A stretch of 64,000 bases of DNA, taken from contig NZ_QOCH01000013.1 in NCBI RefSeq assembly GCF_003318275.1, forward strand, positions 248,001 through 312,000. Reading direction: 5' to 3'. Below, one piece after another: positions 51,212-61,747 of this stretch. Made by a program: the position numbers and the translations under genes. The DNA comes from Marinobacter sp. F3R11. Its GTDB lineage: Bacteria; Pseudomonadota; Gammaproteobacteria; Pseudomonadales; Oleiphilaceae. Every line of letters starts with the position of its first letter. The first letter of the stretch is position 1. The notes under the pieces are model-generated. The model did no database searches and was not told where the DNA came from. It saw only the letters and a program-made list of their open reading frames with translations.

Positions 51212-51754
51212 ATGCTGTCCAATTCCGACATTGAAGCGCTGGAAGACATTCTGTTTGCCGAACCCTGGGGCGACGAGGCTCTGGACTTTTTCGGCTTTCA
51301 CGGCGCAGTTTGTGCCAGCGTGGTCGGGCCAGCCACACTAAGTGTGGAAACACTCTTTCGCCTGATCACCGGCTCGGATGAGACGCCTGGAGGGGGGATT
51401 CCGGAGACCTTCCAGCGGTGCGTCAGCCAGCTCGCAGGGGATATGGTCAAGGCCCTGGATATGGGTCAGGCTCTGGAGCTGCCCGAGCCGGAAGATGGCG
51501 ACCCGATGAATGCGCTTGAAAACTGGTGCGCGGGCTTCGTGGATACATTCATGGAGCATGAGAGTGAGTGGCTGGATGCGTCAAGCGAAGAGGATACCGC
51601 CGATTTGCTGGTTCCCATGCTCACATTGTCGGGCCTGTTCGACGACGAAGACTTCCAGAATGTCCGGAACAGCGAAAAGCTGTCACGCCAGATGGCAGAC
51701 GCTATACCGGACTCACTGACCGACTTGTACCTGCTGTTCCACGCGCCGGATTAA
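51212..51754 (+). CDS. UPF0149 (YecA/YgfB) family protein
   Basis: Function unknown. The 180-residue acidic, helical protein matches the YecA/YgfB pattern (WCAGFVDTFMEH, LVPMLTLSGLFDDE) but has no SEC-C zinc tail. It starts 3 bp after the rne stop, so it is co-transcribed with RNase E. Its TAA overlaps the stop of the convergent RNase AM gene. Confidence 0.8.
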   Translation: MLSNSDIEALEDILFAEPWGDEALDFFGFHGAVCASVVGPATLSVETLFRLITGSDETPGGGIPETFQRCVSQLAGDMVKALDMGQALELPEPEDGDPMNALENWCAGFVDTFMEHESEWLDASSEEDTADLLVPMLTLSGLFDDEDFQNVRNSEKLSRQMADAIPDSLTDLYLLFHAPD

Positions 51755-52629
51755 ACCGGCGCGTCAACACCGGGAACCTGCCTGAAATGATGCCAGACCG
51801 GCTCCAGCCCGTCTGGCATTTTCATAATTCGGCCTACCTCACACCAGGGCGCACCGGGAAAGTGAAAATCACTGCCCTGAGACGCAAGTAACTTCTCCCG
51901 CCTACACAATTCAGCCAGAAACCCAAGGTCGCCACTGGACTGACCGGATGTGGAAACCTCGATGGCCTGCCCCCCGGCACGACGAAAATCTGCAGTCAAC
52001 TCCCGCAATTTCGTTGCCGTCAGTTTGTATTTTCGAGGGTGTGCCAATACAGCAAGCCCACCCGCTGCAGAGACCCACTGAACGACCTCCTGCAGCTCCG
52101 GCCAATAAGCCTTAACATCACCAGCCTTTCCGGCGCCAAGGTATCTCTTGAAAGCCTGAGCTGCGTTCTTCACGATACCTGCCTCAACCATCACCCGCGC
52201 AAAGTGCGGGCGCCCCGGAACATCCCCTCCGGCCTCTTTGGTCGCACGTTCCAGCAGGTCTGTAATAGCAAGCTTGGACAGGCGCTCGGCAATCATAGCG
52301 GCCCTGTCCCAACGGTTACGCTTTTGTCGTTCGAGTGCTTCGCGGAATTCAGCGTCATCCGGATCAAAATCCAGCCCGACAACATGTATTGTATGGCTGC
52401 GCCATAAACAGGAAAGCTCGACACCGGAAATCAGGACAATATCGTTCACTGTCGCGGCACTCACTGCTTCCGCCAAACCACTGATGGTATCGTGATCAGT
52501 CAGCGCCAGGTGCGTAACCTCCCGCTCCGCCGCACGCTTCACAAGTTCAGTGGGGGTAAGCGCTCCATCTGAAGCGGTGCTGTGGCAATGCAGGTCAATG
52601 CACAAAACCGGGTCTTGCGGTATAGTCAC
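51751..52629 (-). CDS. RNase AM, PHP-domain 5'-3' exoribonuclease / 3',5'-nucleotide phosphatase
   Basis: E. coli YciV (RNase AM) matures rRNA 5' ends and hydrolyses 3',5'-nucleotide bisphosphates. The 292-residue PHP protein has the metal set DLHCHSTASDG (His14, His16, Asp21), LTDHDTISG, SGVELSC, AHPRKYK and GSDFHFPG. I chose the GTG at 52629 (AGGA 9 nt before), which gives the E. coli length of about 293; the frame stays open 42 codons upstream without similarity. Confidence 0.9.
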   Translation of the reverse strand: MTIPQDPVLCIDLHCHSTASDGALTPTELVKRAAEREVTHLALTDHDTISGLAEAVSAATVNDIVLISGVELSCLWRSHTIHVVGLDFDPDDAEFREALERQKRNRWDRAAMIAERLSKLAITDLLERATKEAGGDVPGRPHFARVMVEAGIVKNAAQAFKRYLGAGKAGDVKAYWPELQEVVQWVSAAGGLAVLAHPRKYKLTATKLRELTADFRRAGGQAIEVSTSGQSSGDLGFLAELCRREKLLASQGSDFHFPGAPWCEVGRIMKMPDGLEPVWHHFRQVPGVDAPV

Positions 52630-52753
52630 AAAAATTCCTGAGTGAAGAGAGTGGAAACCGAAGCCTGAACTGAGCCAGCCAGGACCCTCAGTGTAACAGC
52701 CATTCATCTTCATGCATTGTTTAACGAAATACATCCCATAACCGGAGCCCCGC

Positions 52754-53053
52754 ATGTACTACGCCATTATCTGTGAAGATGTCGATAACAGCCTGCCCCT
52801 GCGCCAAAAAGCAAGGCCAGCCCACATCGAGCGATTGCAGCAACTGAAAGCGGCGGGCCGCTTACTGGTGGCCGGGCCCAATCCTGCGGTAGATACCTCT
52901 GATCCGGGAAGCGCCGGTTTTACAGGCAGCCTTATTGTAGCCGAGTTCGATTCTCTGAGCGCAGCCCAGGCCTGGGCCGACAGTGACCCTTACATAGATG
53001 CAGGCGTTTACCAGAAAGTAACCGTTAAGCCGTTTAAAGTCGTGCTGCCCTGA
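52754..53053 (+). CDS. YciI family protein
   Basis: Small ferredoxin-like-fold protein of uncertain role. The 99-residue product starts [31 protein letters not shown] and has [29 protein letters not shown], both YciI signatures, including the conserved His24 and the DPY region. It is divergent from RNase AM. Confidence 0.88.
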   Translation: MYYAIICEDVDNSLPLRQKARPAHIERLQQLKAAGRLLVAGPNPAVDTSDPGSAGFTGSLIVAEFDSLSAAQAWADSDPYIDAGVYQKVTVKPFKVVLP

Positions 53054-53180
53054 AATCACGGGCCCCGTTCCATGAGCTTATTGTAATGACCGCTCGCTTG
53101 AACGGCTTGAAATCTGTGACAGAATTGCGACTTTGGTTACAACCAGCTTTTTTAATCCGAATATTGTGGGAATCTTGCCA

Positions 53181-53852
53181 GTGACGCTTTTTCGCCTTGC
53201 CATCAGTGCGCTTTTTATACTGTCTTCCATTGCCGCTGCTCAGGCGAGAACCGTGTGGGTTGATGATCAGCTCTATCTTCCTGTGCGTTCTGGCGCTGGA
53301 ACCCAGTTTCGGATCATAGAGAACGCTGTCCCCAGCGGCACCCCACTGGAAGTCATTGAAGTATCGGATTCCGGCTATACTCGCGTGCGCACCCCGAAAG
53401 GCAACGACGGCTGGGTTTCAAGCCAGTACCTCAGTGACACCCCGATTGCAGCACAAAGACTGAAGACCGTGACCCGTCAGCTAGAGCAGGCTCAGGCTGA
53501 ATTGGCCACACTGAAAGGACAGCTCTCCGAAGTTTCCAACGAAAGAGACTCGCTGAGCAGTGCCGAATCCTCATTGTCCGCCCGGTCAGCGGAGCTGGAA
53601 CAAGAACTCCGGCGCATCAAGAATATTGCTTCAGATTCAATTAACCTGCAGCGGCGGAATGGTGAGCTGCTGGAGGAAAACCAGAAACTGCGGAACGACC
53701 TGGAAGTGTTAACTGCAGAAAATGAGCGATTGGAAGCCAGCAAGGAATCAGATTTCATGCTAGTTGGCGCAGGCCTGGTTCTCGGGGGCGTGCTCCTGGC
53801 CCTGGTAATTCCGATGCTTAAACCCACAAGAAAAGCAGATAACTGGGCTTGA
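53181..53852 (+). CDS. SH3-domain membrane protein, YgiM-like
   Basis: The 223-residue protein has a signal peptide (TLFRLAISALFILSSIAAAQA), a bacterial SH3 domain (VDDQLYLPVRSGAGTQFRIIENAVPSGTPLEVIEVSDSGYTRVRTPKGNDGWVSSQYL), a long coiled coil (about 90-190) and a C-terminal membrane helix (about 195-215) with a short basic tail. This is the YgiM/TIGR04211 layout. Role unknown; SH3 domains of this type often bind cell wall. The GTG at 53181 is my choice because the signal peptide starts there; upstream GTG codons are possible. Confidence 0.8.
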   Translation: MTLFRLAISALFILSSIAAAQARTVWVDDQLYLPVRSGAGTQFRIIENAVPSGTPLEVIEVSDSGYTRVRTPKGNDGWVSSQYLSDTPIAAQRLKTVTRQLEQAQAELATLKGQLSEVSNERDSLSSAESSLSARSAELEQELRRIKNIASDSINLQRRNGELLEENQKLRNDLEVLTAENERLEASKESDFMLVGAGLVLGGVLLALVIPMLKPTRKADNWA

Positions 53853-53857
53853 ACGAT

Positions 53858-54148
53858 ATGAAGGATTATTCGGAGAAACGCGATTTTCATCGCATGCAGG
53901 TTGAATCGGCAATTGAAATAACCGATAGCAAGGGGCAAACCTTTAATGGCACCTGCAGGGATCTCAGCGCAACGGGAATGCAGCTGTTCGTGAGTAACCC
54001 CGTGGCGATTGGGGAAGAGCTGACCACCGTGCTGCACCCGAGCAGTGATCAGTTCCCCCCACTGGAGACAATCTGCGAAGTAATCCGGTGCGAGCCAGAG
54101 GGTGACGGCTTCCTGTTGGGAACCAACATCAGCGAAGTCACCCGCTAG
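53858..54148 (+). CDS. PilZ-domain protein, likely c-di-GMP binding
   Basis: The 96-residue single-domain protein has the two motifs that bind cyclic di-GMP: R8-x3-R12 (RDFHR) and D35-x-S37-x2-G40 (DLSATG). Both are intact, so binding is expected. It probably shares a transcript with the SH3 protein, whose stop is 6 bp before this ATG; a TTG 9 nt upstream would overlap it. Target process unknown. Confidence 0.85.
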   Translation: MKDYSEKRDFHRMQVESAIEITDSKGQTFNGTCRDLSATGMQLFVSNPVAIGEELTTVLHPSSDQFPPLETICEVIRCEPEGDGFLLGTNISEVTR

Positions 54149-54164
54149 TCTCCAGTCCCTCGAA

Positions 54165-54644
54165 CTAGATCAGGGGCTTTTCTGACACAATGATGCCGTT
54201 GTTGTCAGCATACACATAGTGGCCCGGGCGGAAGGTAACCCCATGGAAGGTTACCGGGACATCCAGATCGCCAAGGCCACGCTTTTCACTTTTCCGGGGA
54301 TAGGTTGCCAGAGCCTGAACACCCAGGTCTGTTTTACCAATCTCATCAACATCCCGCACGCAGCCGTAGATAATCAGACCGGCCCAACCGTTGACCGCCG
54401 CTTTTTCTGCAAGCATGTCACCCAGTAACGCATGGCGCATGGAGCCACCGCCATCAACCACCATCACACGGCCTTTACCGGGCAAACCTACCTGCTCTTT
54501 AACCACGGAATTATCTTCAAAGCATTTCACAGTGACTATCTCGCCACCGAATGCCTTTATTCCACCATAGTTATTAAACCCTGGTGCAGCCACTTCAACT
54601 TCCGGAAACTCATCACACAGGTCCGGGGTAATAATCGTTGCCAC
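54165..54644 (-). CDS. rraA: RraA-family protein (RNase E regulator or aldolase)
   Basis: RraA inhibits RNase E in E. coli. The same fold includes class II 4-hydroxy-4-methyl-2-oxoglutarate aldolases. The 159-residue protein has [22 protein letters not shown] and [15 protein letters not shown], close to RraA. It also has [10 protein letters not shown], which keeps the R-D-x2-E aldolase motif where, as I recall, E. coli RraA has Q for D. Both roles are possible. It lies next to ppsA. Confidence 0.85.
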   Translation of the reverse strand: MATIITPDLCDEFPEVEVAAPGFNNYGGIKAFGGEIVTVKCFEDNSVVKEQVGLPGKGRVMVVDGGGSMRHALLGDMLAEKAAVNGWAGLIIYGCVRDVDEIGKTDLGVQALATYPRKSEKRGLGDLDVPVTFHGVTFRPGHYVYADNNGIIVSEKPLI

Positions 54645-54675
54645 CTTATCAATCTCCTTACGTGCAGAAATGAAT

Positions 54676-57048
54676 TCAGTCTACTTTTTCATCAGCCAGA
54701 AAGAACCAGGTATCCAGCACTGAATCCGGATTAAGAGACACGGATTCAATGCCCTGATCCATCAGCCATTTTGCAAGGTCAGGATGGTCAGAAGGGCCCT
54801 GACCGCAAATACCAATATACTTGCCTGCCTTGTTACATGCCTGAATAGCGTTGGACAGAAGGATCTTGACAGCATCGTTCCGCTCGTCGAACAGGTGCGC
54901 GATGATGCCTGAATCGCGGTCCAGACCAAGAGTCAGCTGAGTCAGATCGTTTGAGCCAATGGAGAAACCATCGAAGTGCTCCAGGAACTGATCAGCAAGC
55001 AGCGCATTTGCAGGCAGCTCACACATCATAATTAAGCGGAGACCATTTTCACCGCGCTTAAGACCGTTCTCTGCCAGCAGTTTTACCACCTGCTCAGCTT
55101 CACCTACAGTTCGAACGAATGGCACCATAACTTCAACATTGGTGAGGCCCATTACATCACGCACTTTCTTGAGCGCCCGACATTCCAGCTCGAAACAGTC
55201 TCGGAAATTTTCAGAGATATAACGCGATGCGCCCCGGAAACCCAGCATCGGGTTTTCTTCATCAGGCTCGTACAAAGTACCGCCGATCAGGTTAGCGTAC
55301 TCATTCGATTTGAAATCCGACAAGCGCACAATAACCTTCTTGGGTGCGAACGCAGCTGCCAGCGTAGAAATACCTTCAACCAGCTTGTCCACATAGAAAT
55401 CAATCGGTGAGCTGTAACCTGAAATACGCTTCTCTACCGTTTGCTGGATATCGCCGGGAAGACTGTCAAAATTCAGCAGAGCTTTCGGATGCACGCCAAT
55501 CATACGGTTGATGATGAACTCAAGACGCGCCAGGCCAACGCCTTCGTTAGGCAGTGACTGAAAATCAAAAGCCCGGTCCGGGTTACCCACGTTCATCATG
55601 ATTTTGAATGGAATATTGGGCATGGAGTCTACGGTGTTTTCACGCAGTTCGAAATCCAGCGCACCTTCATAAATCATCCCGGTATCGCCTTCCGCGCAGG
55701 ATACAGTCACCTCCTGCCCATTTTTCAGAAGTTCAGTTGCATCGCCGCAACCAACCACTGCCGGAATACCCAGTTCACGGGCAATAATAGCTGCATGACA
55801 GGTGCGCCCACCGCGATCAGTAATAATCGCCGCAGCCCGTTTCATAACCGGCTCCCAGTCAGGATCGGTCATGTCAGTAACCAGCACATCACCGGCCTGA
55901 ACACGATCCATCTCTTTAATACTGGTAATGATCTTGACCGGACCTGCCCCGATCTTGTGGCCAATACTGCGACCTTCTACCAACACAGTCCCTGTTTCTT
56001 TAAGCAGGTAACGCTCCATGACGTTGGCGGAAGCCCTGCTTTTGACTGTTTCAGGGCGGGCCTGAACGATATAGATACGGCCATCATCGCCGTCTTTCGC
56101 CCATTCAATGTCCATGGGACGCTTATAGTGTTTCTCGATGATCATGGCCTGCTTGGCCAACTCTTCCACTTCTGCGTCGGTGATACAGAAACGATTCCGC
56201 TCTTCCTGGTCCACCTTCACGGTTTCCACAAACTGGCCTTCAGCGGGCGCGGAGTGGTAAACCATCTTGATGGCCTTGCTTCCCAGGTTACGGCGCAATA
56301 CAGCGGGACGAGCCGCTTCGAGGGTCGGTTTGTGAACGTAGAATTCATCGGGGTTTACAGCGCCCTGAACAACTGTTTCACCAAGACCATAAGAAGCTGT
56401 GATGAACACCACATCCCGGAAGCCAGATTCAGTATCCAGCGTAAACATAACGCCACTGGAAGCAGTTTCACTACGCACCATTTTCTGGATGCCGGCAGAC
56501 AAAGCCACGAGTTTGTGGTCAAAGCCGTGGTGAACACGGTAGGAAATCGCCCTGTCATTGAACAGTGAAGCAAATACTTCTTTTACGGATGTCCGTACCT
56601 GCTCAAGCCCCACTACGTTCAGAAAGGTTTCCTGCTGGCCGGCGAAAGAAGCATCCGGTAAATCCTCGGCAGTAGCTGACGAACGCACCGCCACGGCCAT
56701 TTTTTCATTGCCGTTGATAATGGCGTTGTACGCTTCCTTGAGCGCAGTTTCCAGGGCATCAGGAAAGGGCGTATCAATAATCCACTGGCGTATTTTTGCC
56801 CCTACGCGGGCGAGTTCGTTCACATCATTAATATCAAGACTATCCAGGGCGTTATCGATCCTGTCCTTCAGGCCGTCTTCAGCCAGAAACTCACGATAGG
56901 CGTGCGCAGTCGTGGCAAAACCACCAGGCACAGTAACACCTGCATTGGCGAGATTACTGATCATTTCACCGAGGGAGGCATTTTTGCCGCCTACCCGGTC
57001 AACATCGGACATTCCCAGGTGATCAAACCAGATAATGTAATCTTCCAA
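54676..57048 (-). CDS. ppsA: Phosphoenolpyruvate synthase
   Basis: Makes PEP from pyruvate and ATP for gluconeogenesis. The 790-residue protein (E. coli 792) starts [28 protein letters not shown]; the ATP-grasp domain leads, then the swivelling phosphohistidine His418 in [19 protein letters not shown], then the PEP/pyruvate domain. The TTG at 57048 is the best start: GGGAG stands 7 nt upstream, and the frame above it has no similarity. Divergent from its regulator ppsR. Confidence 0.96.
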   Translation of the reverse strand: MEDYIIWFDHLGMSDVDRVGGKNASLGEMISNLANAGVTVPGGFATTAHAYREFLAEDGLKDRIDNALDSLDINDVNELARVGAKIRQWIIDTPFPDALETALKEAYNAIINGNEKMAVAVRSSATAEDLPDASFAGQQETFLNVVGLEQVRTSVKEVFASLFNDRAISYRVHHGFDHKLVALSAGIQKMVRSETASSGVMFTLDTESGFRDVVFITASYGLGETVVQGAVNPDEFYVHKPTLEAARPAVLRRNLGSKAIKMVYHSAPAEGQFVETVKVDQEERNRFCITDAEVEELAKQAMIIEKHYKRPMDIEWAKDGDDGRIYIVQARPETVKSRASANVMERYLLKETGTVLVEGRSIGHKIGAGPVKIITSIKEMDRVQAGDVLVTDMTDPDWEPVMKRAAAIITDRGGRTCHAAIIARELGIPAVVGCGDATELLKNGQEVTVSCAEGDTGMIYEGALDFELRENTVDSMPNIPFKIMMNVGNPDRAFDFQSLPNEGVGLARLEFIINRMIGVHPKALLNFDSLPGDIQQTVEKRISGYSSPIDFYVDKLVEGISTLAAAFAPKKVIVRLSDFKSNEYANLIGGTLYEPDEENPMLGFRGASRYISENFRDCFELECRALKKVRDVMGLTNVEVMVPFVRTVGEAEQVVKLLAENGLKRGENGLRLIMMCELPANALLADQFLEHFDGFSIGSNDLTQLTLGLDRDSGIIAHLFDERNDAVKILLSNAIQACNKAGKYIGICGQGPSDHPDLAKWLMDQGIESVSLNPDSVLDTWFFLADEKVD

Positions 57049-57200
57049 AGCATGTCTCCCTTGAATCTGTAAGACAAAAAATTTAAACGGGGCCCGCAAA
57101 ACCAGGTAAAAAAAGCGGACAACTACCACTGCAGAGTCTCAAACTTGCCGTGTATGATACTGTAACCTTCGGATTTTACCTAGGGAGCCGGACCAACACC

Positions 57201-58016
57201 ATGAAACGTACAGCCTTCTTTATCTCCGATGGCACCGGCCTGACAGCCGAGGCTCTTGGACACAGCCTGCTGGCGCAATTTGAAAAAATTGAATTCGAGC
57301 GCGTCACCGTACCCTATATCGACGATGTTGAAAAAGCCTGGGACATGGTCAAACGCATTAACAGTGCGGCGGAAACTGATGGCACCCGGCCTCTGGTATT
57401 CGACACGATTGTGGACAGCGCTATCCGTGAAATCATCTCGGGCGCCCAAGGCTTTATGGTGGATATTTTCGGCACGTTCCTGAGCCCCCTGGAGCAGGAA
57501 CTGCAGTCATCTTCATCCTATTCCGTGGGCAAATCCCACGCTATCAGTAACGAAGGCGTTTATGAACGCCGCATCCATGCAGTGAACTTTGCGCTGGACA
57601 ACGATGACGGAGCACGTACACGGCATTACGACGAGGCCGACCTGATTCTTGTAGGCGCTTCACGCAGCGGTAAAACCCCCACTTGTCTGTATCTGGCTCT
57701 CCAGTATGGAGTCAAAGCCGCCAACTATCCGATTACGGAAGAAGACCTTCTGGATCAGCAGATTCCAAAAGCTCTCCGGCCCCACAAAGAAAAGATCTTC
57801 GGACTGACGATAGAGCCAGAGCGGCTGGCGACAATTCGCAATGAGCGCCGCCCAAACTCCCGTTATTCGTCCATACAACAATGCCGGCACGAAATCGAAG
57901 AGATTGAACTTATGTACCGAAGAGAGCGTATTTCTTACCTGAATACGACAGCCTATTCAGTGGAAGAAATCGCGACGCGCATCATGGTGTCCACCGGACT
58001 CAAGCGAAATCGCTGA
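57201..58016 (+). CDS. ppsR: PEP synthase regulatory kinase/pyrophosphorylase
   Basis: Inactivates PpsA by ADP-dependent threonine phosphorylation and reactivates it by Pi-dependent removal. The 271-residue DUF299 protein shows [19 protein letters not shown] and the P-loop GASRSGKT at 152-159, with the C-terminal [15 protein letters not shown]. The ATG at 57201 follows GGGAGCC. It is divergent from ppsA with about 150 bp between starts. Confidence 0.96.
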   Translation: MKRTAFFISDGTGLTAEALGHSLLAQFEKIEFERVTVPYIDDVEKAWDMVKRINSAAETDGTRPLVFDTIVDSAIREIISGAQGFMVDIFGTFLSPLEQELQSSSSYSVGKSHAISNEGVYERRIHAVNFALDNDDGARTRHYDEADLILVGASRSGKTPTCLYLALQYGVKAANYPITEEDLLDQQIPKALRPHKEKIFGLTIEPERLATIRNERRPNSRYSSIQQCRHEIEEIELMYRRERISYLNTTAYSVEEIATRIMVSTGLKRNR

Positions 58017-58045
58017 CACCGCACGAGCAAGGGCCAGACGACAAG

Positions 58046-58078
58046 AAAAAGGCAGGCCAGCTACGGCCTGCCTTTTTT
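58046..58078. terminator. Bidirectional terminator after ppsR
   Basis: GGCAGGCC-AGCTAC-GGCCTGCC is flanked by five A and six T residues. It serves ppsR and the convergent M16 peptidase gene. Confidence 0.93.
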
Positions 58079-58081
58079 AAT

Positions 58082-61006
58082 CTACAACTCCTGAATATTC
58101 AGACCGAGCTCTTCAACAAGCGCACGGTTTTCCGGGCCAGTGACAACCGCTGTACTCGCCTTTTCAGGGATCAGCCAGGTCGCCGCAACCCGCTTCAGGT
58201 CATCAAGCGTTACGGACAACACCCGCTCACGGAAACGCGCTCTCTGCTCCGGGCTGCGCCCGAACAGCTTGTTATGGAAAGCGTGACGCGCTGCACCTGC
58301 TGGCGAACGCGGACGATCCAACTGGCCGATCACCCCAAGAATGGACTCTTCCAGTTCCTGGTATTCATGGTCTGTTTCCTGAAGCCATACCAACGCTTTG
58401 TCAAAATCTTCAAGAGTTTCCGCCAGTCGCGGATCCCGGTAAGAGAAAAAGCGGAAGTTGCCGTTCACACTATCCTGAGCAGCTCCACCGCCGTATGCTC
58501 CGCCTTTCTCCCGGATAGCCCTGTGCAGATAGCCGTTGCGCAGAAAACCACCAAGTACAGTAAGAGCCGCAGCATCCGGGTGATCAACAGGCACGGTACT
58601 GTAGGCGCGGGCACAGAAGTTAACCTGAGTGGATGTCAGCCATGCTTCGCGCGTCGTGAAACTCACAGGGTCTATCTTCCAGCGGGATGACCCTGTGCCC
58701 TTGTCATCCTGCCAGCAGGACTTGAGATCATCAATTAAAGCCGGGAGCTGCTCCTGCTCACCGATGACCAGGAACTCTCGCGCCTGCTCACGGATCCTGT
58801 CATGCAGGTTTGCCAGCTTCTGACAGAATGCATCAAGCGCTGCCGGATCTTTCAGTGACTGATCCAGCTCTTTGGTACTCCGAATTCCGGCCAGTCCACC
58901 AAGGCGGAACGTCAGCCAGGCTCCGGGGCTCATACCCTGTGCCGCGGCTCCCATGGCAAGAGCGTGGCCACTGCCGGTTACCGCCTGCTCACGACGGGCG
59001 CGAATCTGGGCAACAATTTCGCGGATACGGTCCTTTTCATCAAACCGGGCACCCGTGTATACGTCCCGGAGCAGCTTTGTCAGCGCCGTCCGATTACGGG
59101 CAAGTGCCTTGCCACTGAAAACCATATAACCCGAAAGATCCTGAACATCATCTATGCGGGCTTTAGCCGAGAATGAGGCTCCAATTCCACCGGATTCCGC
59201 TGAGATTCGATCCTGCATCTGCAGGTAATCCAGATCTCCGCAACCGACTTCTGAAATCAGAGCGCTGTAATACGGCAACAGCAACAGCTCTTCTTCTTTC
59301 AGATCAGGCAGAGGGAGTACAACCTGCTCGTATACCAGGCCGTTGGTACCCTGGGCAAAAATGGTCGCTGAAATATCACCATCAAAGCTGGCGTGAGGTT
59401 CCGGCATCTGCAGCGGCACATCAGTCAGATCCACTTTCGGCAGGATAGAGTCATCATCCTTCCGCATCTGGCGCTCTTCCAGTGCTTTGGCGCGATCAAC
59501 AATCTGTGCAACTTCGTCACTGGAGAGTTCAGCCTTGCGTTTGGCCAGAGCTTCGCGGATTGCCTGCTGGCGCCGCGCATCCAGCTTGTCATCAGGACGC
59601 AAAGTAAGGGTTACCCGGTGCGGGTTATCTAACAATTTACGGCGTATGAGGTCGGGAATGTACTGAGGGTCCTGGATTTTCTCACGAAGGGATGCCAGTA
59701 CCGGCTCCAGATCAAGCAGTTCAACAGGGTCTCCGCCATGAACCATAGGGGCAATCGCACTCATGATGAGATGAAGACCGTATGGGAAGCTGTCTCCGGA
59801 AATCTCGCGCTGATGCAACTCAAGCTGGTGGAGGATCGCTTCCAGGCGTTCCTTACTGACACCCTCTTCAGCTACTTTGAGAAGCGTGCTTTCGACCAGC
59901 GCCTCCAGATCCTTCTGTTTCTCAGGTTCACTGCCCTCAACACCACAGACAAATGTCATTTCCCGGTTGGAGTCTTCCAACCCACACATAGGTGACGGCG
60001 CCTGACCAATATCACTGGTTTCCAGTACCCGCATTAGCGGTGAGGCGCTGTTTTCCAGCAATACGGAGGACAACAGCTGCCCTTCCAGGTTTTCCTGCAG
60101 GTCAAAACTGTGGCCCAGCAACCAACCCATCACAATATGGGTTTTGCCGACCATATCTTCACCTTCATTCACCCCATAGCCCTGCTCGACACGCACGGGC
60201 GCGTACATGCGCTTTTCATCGCGCACCGGCAACTCAATATCCAGCTTGTCGAAGCGCTTGAGTGCCAGCTCTTCAAACCGTGCCTGGTGCTCGTGAGCCG
60301 GGATGTTGCCATAGGTGGCGAAGATCGCATTACTGGGGTGATAGTGGTGGCGATAAAAACGAATAAGATCGTCATAGGTCAGATCAACGATCTGGTCCGG
60401 CTCACCACCGCTGTTGTAATGGTATGTCGTGGTCGGGAACAGGTAACTGCTCAGGTTCTGCCATAGCTGTGAGGTAGGCGCACTCATGGCACCTTTCATT
60501 TCGTTGTAAACAACACCCCGGTATACCAGCTCGGTACTCGGATCGTCTGGCTTCTCAAATTCGAGTCTGTGACCTTCCTGTGCAAAATCAAGCGGATCGA
60601 GCTTGGAAAAAAACACCGAGTCCAGATAAACAGACAACAGGTTATCAAAATCTTTGCGATTCATACTCGCGAAAGGATAGGCTGTCCAGTCGCTGCTGGT
60701 GAACGCATTCATGAAGGTATTCAGAGACCGGCGAATCATCATGAAAAACGGATCGCGAACAGGATAGCGTTCGCTGCCGCAAAGTGCCGTATGTTCAAGA
60801 ATATGCGCCACGCCGGTAGAATCCATCGGGAAGGTTCTGAGGGCCACAAAAAATACGTTTTCCTCATTATCCGCTGCGAGATGGAGATGGCGGGCACCGG
60901 TTTTTATGTGACGATACTCTTCGACATGGAGATTAAGCGTATCGATCCGGTGACTGCGAAGCTTCTCAAAAGCCGGATGGGTTGCGTTATCGATCACTGC
61001 AGCCAT
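58082..61006 (-). CDS. M16C metallopeptidase, PreP-like
   Basis: Zinc peptidase of the presequence-protease type that degrades short unfolded peptides in a closed chamber. The 974-residue protein has the inverted zinc motif His68-x2-Glu71-His72 (HILEHTALCGS), the distal Glu in YNEMKGAMS, the central M16C-associated helical hinge region and the inactive C-terminal half with the Arg-Tyr site in KGGAYGGGA. No signal peptide is seen, so a cytoplasmic location is likely. Confidence 0.9.
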   Translation of the reverse strand: MAAVIDNATHPAFEKLRSHRIDTLNLHVEEYRHIKTGARHLHLAADNEENVFFVALRTFPMDSTGVAHILEHTALCGSERYPVRDPFFMMIRRSLNTFMNAFTSSDWTAYPFASMNRKDFDNLLSVYLDSVFFSKLDPLDFAQEGHRLEFEKPDDPSTELVYRGVVYNEMKGAMSAPTSQLWQNLSSYLFPTTTYHYNSGGEPDQIVDLTYDDLIRFYRHHYHPSNAIFATYGNIPAHEHQARFEELALKRFDKLDIELPVRDEKRMYAPVRVEQGYGVNEGEDMVGKTHIVMGWLLGHSFDLQENLEGQLLSSVLLENSASPLMRVLETSDIGQAPSPMCGLEDSNREMTFVCGVEGSEPEKQKDLEALVESTLLKVAEEGVSKERLEAILHQLELHQREISGDSFPYGLHLIMSAIAPMVHGGDPVELLDLEPVLASLREKIQDPQYIPDLIRRKLLDNPHRVTLTLRPDDKLDARRQQAIREALAKRKAELSSDEVAQIVDRAKALEERQMRKDDDSILPKVDLTDVPLQMPEPHASFDGDISATIFAQGTNGLVYEQVVLPLPDLKEEELLLLPYYSALISEVGCGDLDYLQMQDRISAESGGIGASFSAKARIDDVQDLSGYMVFSGKALARNRTALTKLLRDVYTGARFDEKDRIREIVAQIRARREQAVTGSGHALAMGAAAQGMSPGAWLTFRLGGLAGIRSTKELDQSLKDPAALDAFCQKLANLHDRIREQAREFLVIGEQEQLPALIDDLKSCWQDDKGTGSSRWKIDPVSFTTREAWLTSTQVNFCARAYSTVPVDHPDAAALTVLGGFLRNGYLHRAIREKGGAYGGGAAQDSVNGNFRFFSYRDPRLAETLEDFDKALVWLQETDHEYQELEESILGVIGQLDRPRSPAGAARHAFHNKLFGRSPEQRARFRERVLSVTLDDLKRVAATWLIPEKASTAVVTGPENRALVEELGLNIQEL

Positions 61007-61105
61007 TCAAACTATCCTGTCGTTATACAATTGGAGAATTACAGAGTAACACGTAGTATCAATTATCATGTATCAGTCCCAATGCAATAAGGTAACCCAA
61101 GATCC

Positions 61106-61582
61106 ATGAGCACATCTTCAGGCCCAGCAAGTCCAGGCCCGGCGAAGGCCACGCAGGCACCCGAAGTCGCAGCCTATTGGGCAGAGCGTCGCAGGTATCT
61201 GGAAAGCATTCGGAAATCCCCGGAGGTGAGACAGCGTTTCTGGCGCGAAGTTGCCTTTTATCTGGCTCGCCGTCTGCTCTGGTCATTTGGCTTCTTTCCC
61301 ATATTCATGGCCTTCTGGATACCACTGGTGCTGTCCAGCTTCAATCCGGTGGTTCTTGCCTCTGACCTGATCCCATTACTCCAGGATTTTGTAAACTCCA
61401 ATCCTGAAGTGCAGGCCACAACCCTCAGCACATTCGCCATCGCCTGGGCATCGGTTGGTTTTTTCTTTCTGATCTTTGATTTTGTGCTCACACCTTTCAA
61501 ATCGCCTTACGAATACGAGGCCGACGTCTACATGAAAGCATGGGAACAGCTCAACCATGACCAGCTACCGGCCAAAATGTGA
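61106..61582 (+). CDS. Unknown two-helix membrane protein
   Basis: I do not recognise this 158-residue protein. It has a Ser/Pro/Ala-rich N-terminus (1-22), a basic segment (RRRYLESIRKSPEVRQRFWREV), a hydrophobic segment (about 55-78), a loop ending NSNPEVQATT and a second hydrophobic segment (about 105-130), then a short acidic tail. Both termini are probably cytoplasmic. It precedes the receiver-domain gene on the same strand, 165 bp apart. Confidence 0.7.
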   Translation: MSTSSGPASPGPAKATQAPEVAAYWAERRRYLESIRKSPEVRQRFWREVAFYLARRLLWSFGFFPIFMAFWIPLVLSSFNPVVLASDLIPLLQDFVNSNPEVQATTLSTFAIAWASVGFFFLIFDFVLTPFKSPYEYEADVYMKAWEQLNHDQLPAKM

Positions 61583-61747
61583 TTTGGACAGCATTCTCAC
61601 CAAGATCAAACACTTTTCCATTATATAATTCGGCCCCCGCTGGGTAAGATCAAACCACTGACCGAATATACAGATGACGATCACGGGAAGGCTGACAATA
61701 CCAACTCGACAATCAACGTGATTGAAGTAATAGCTTGAGGTAGTTAG

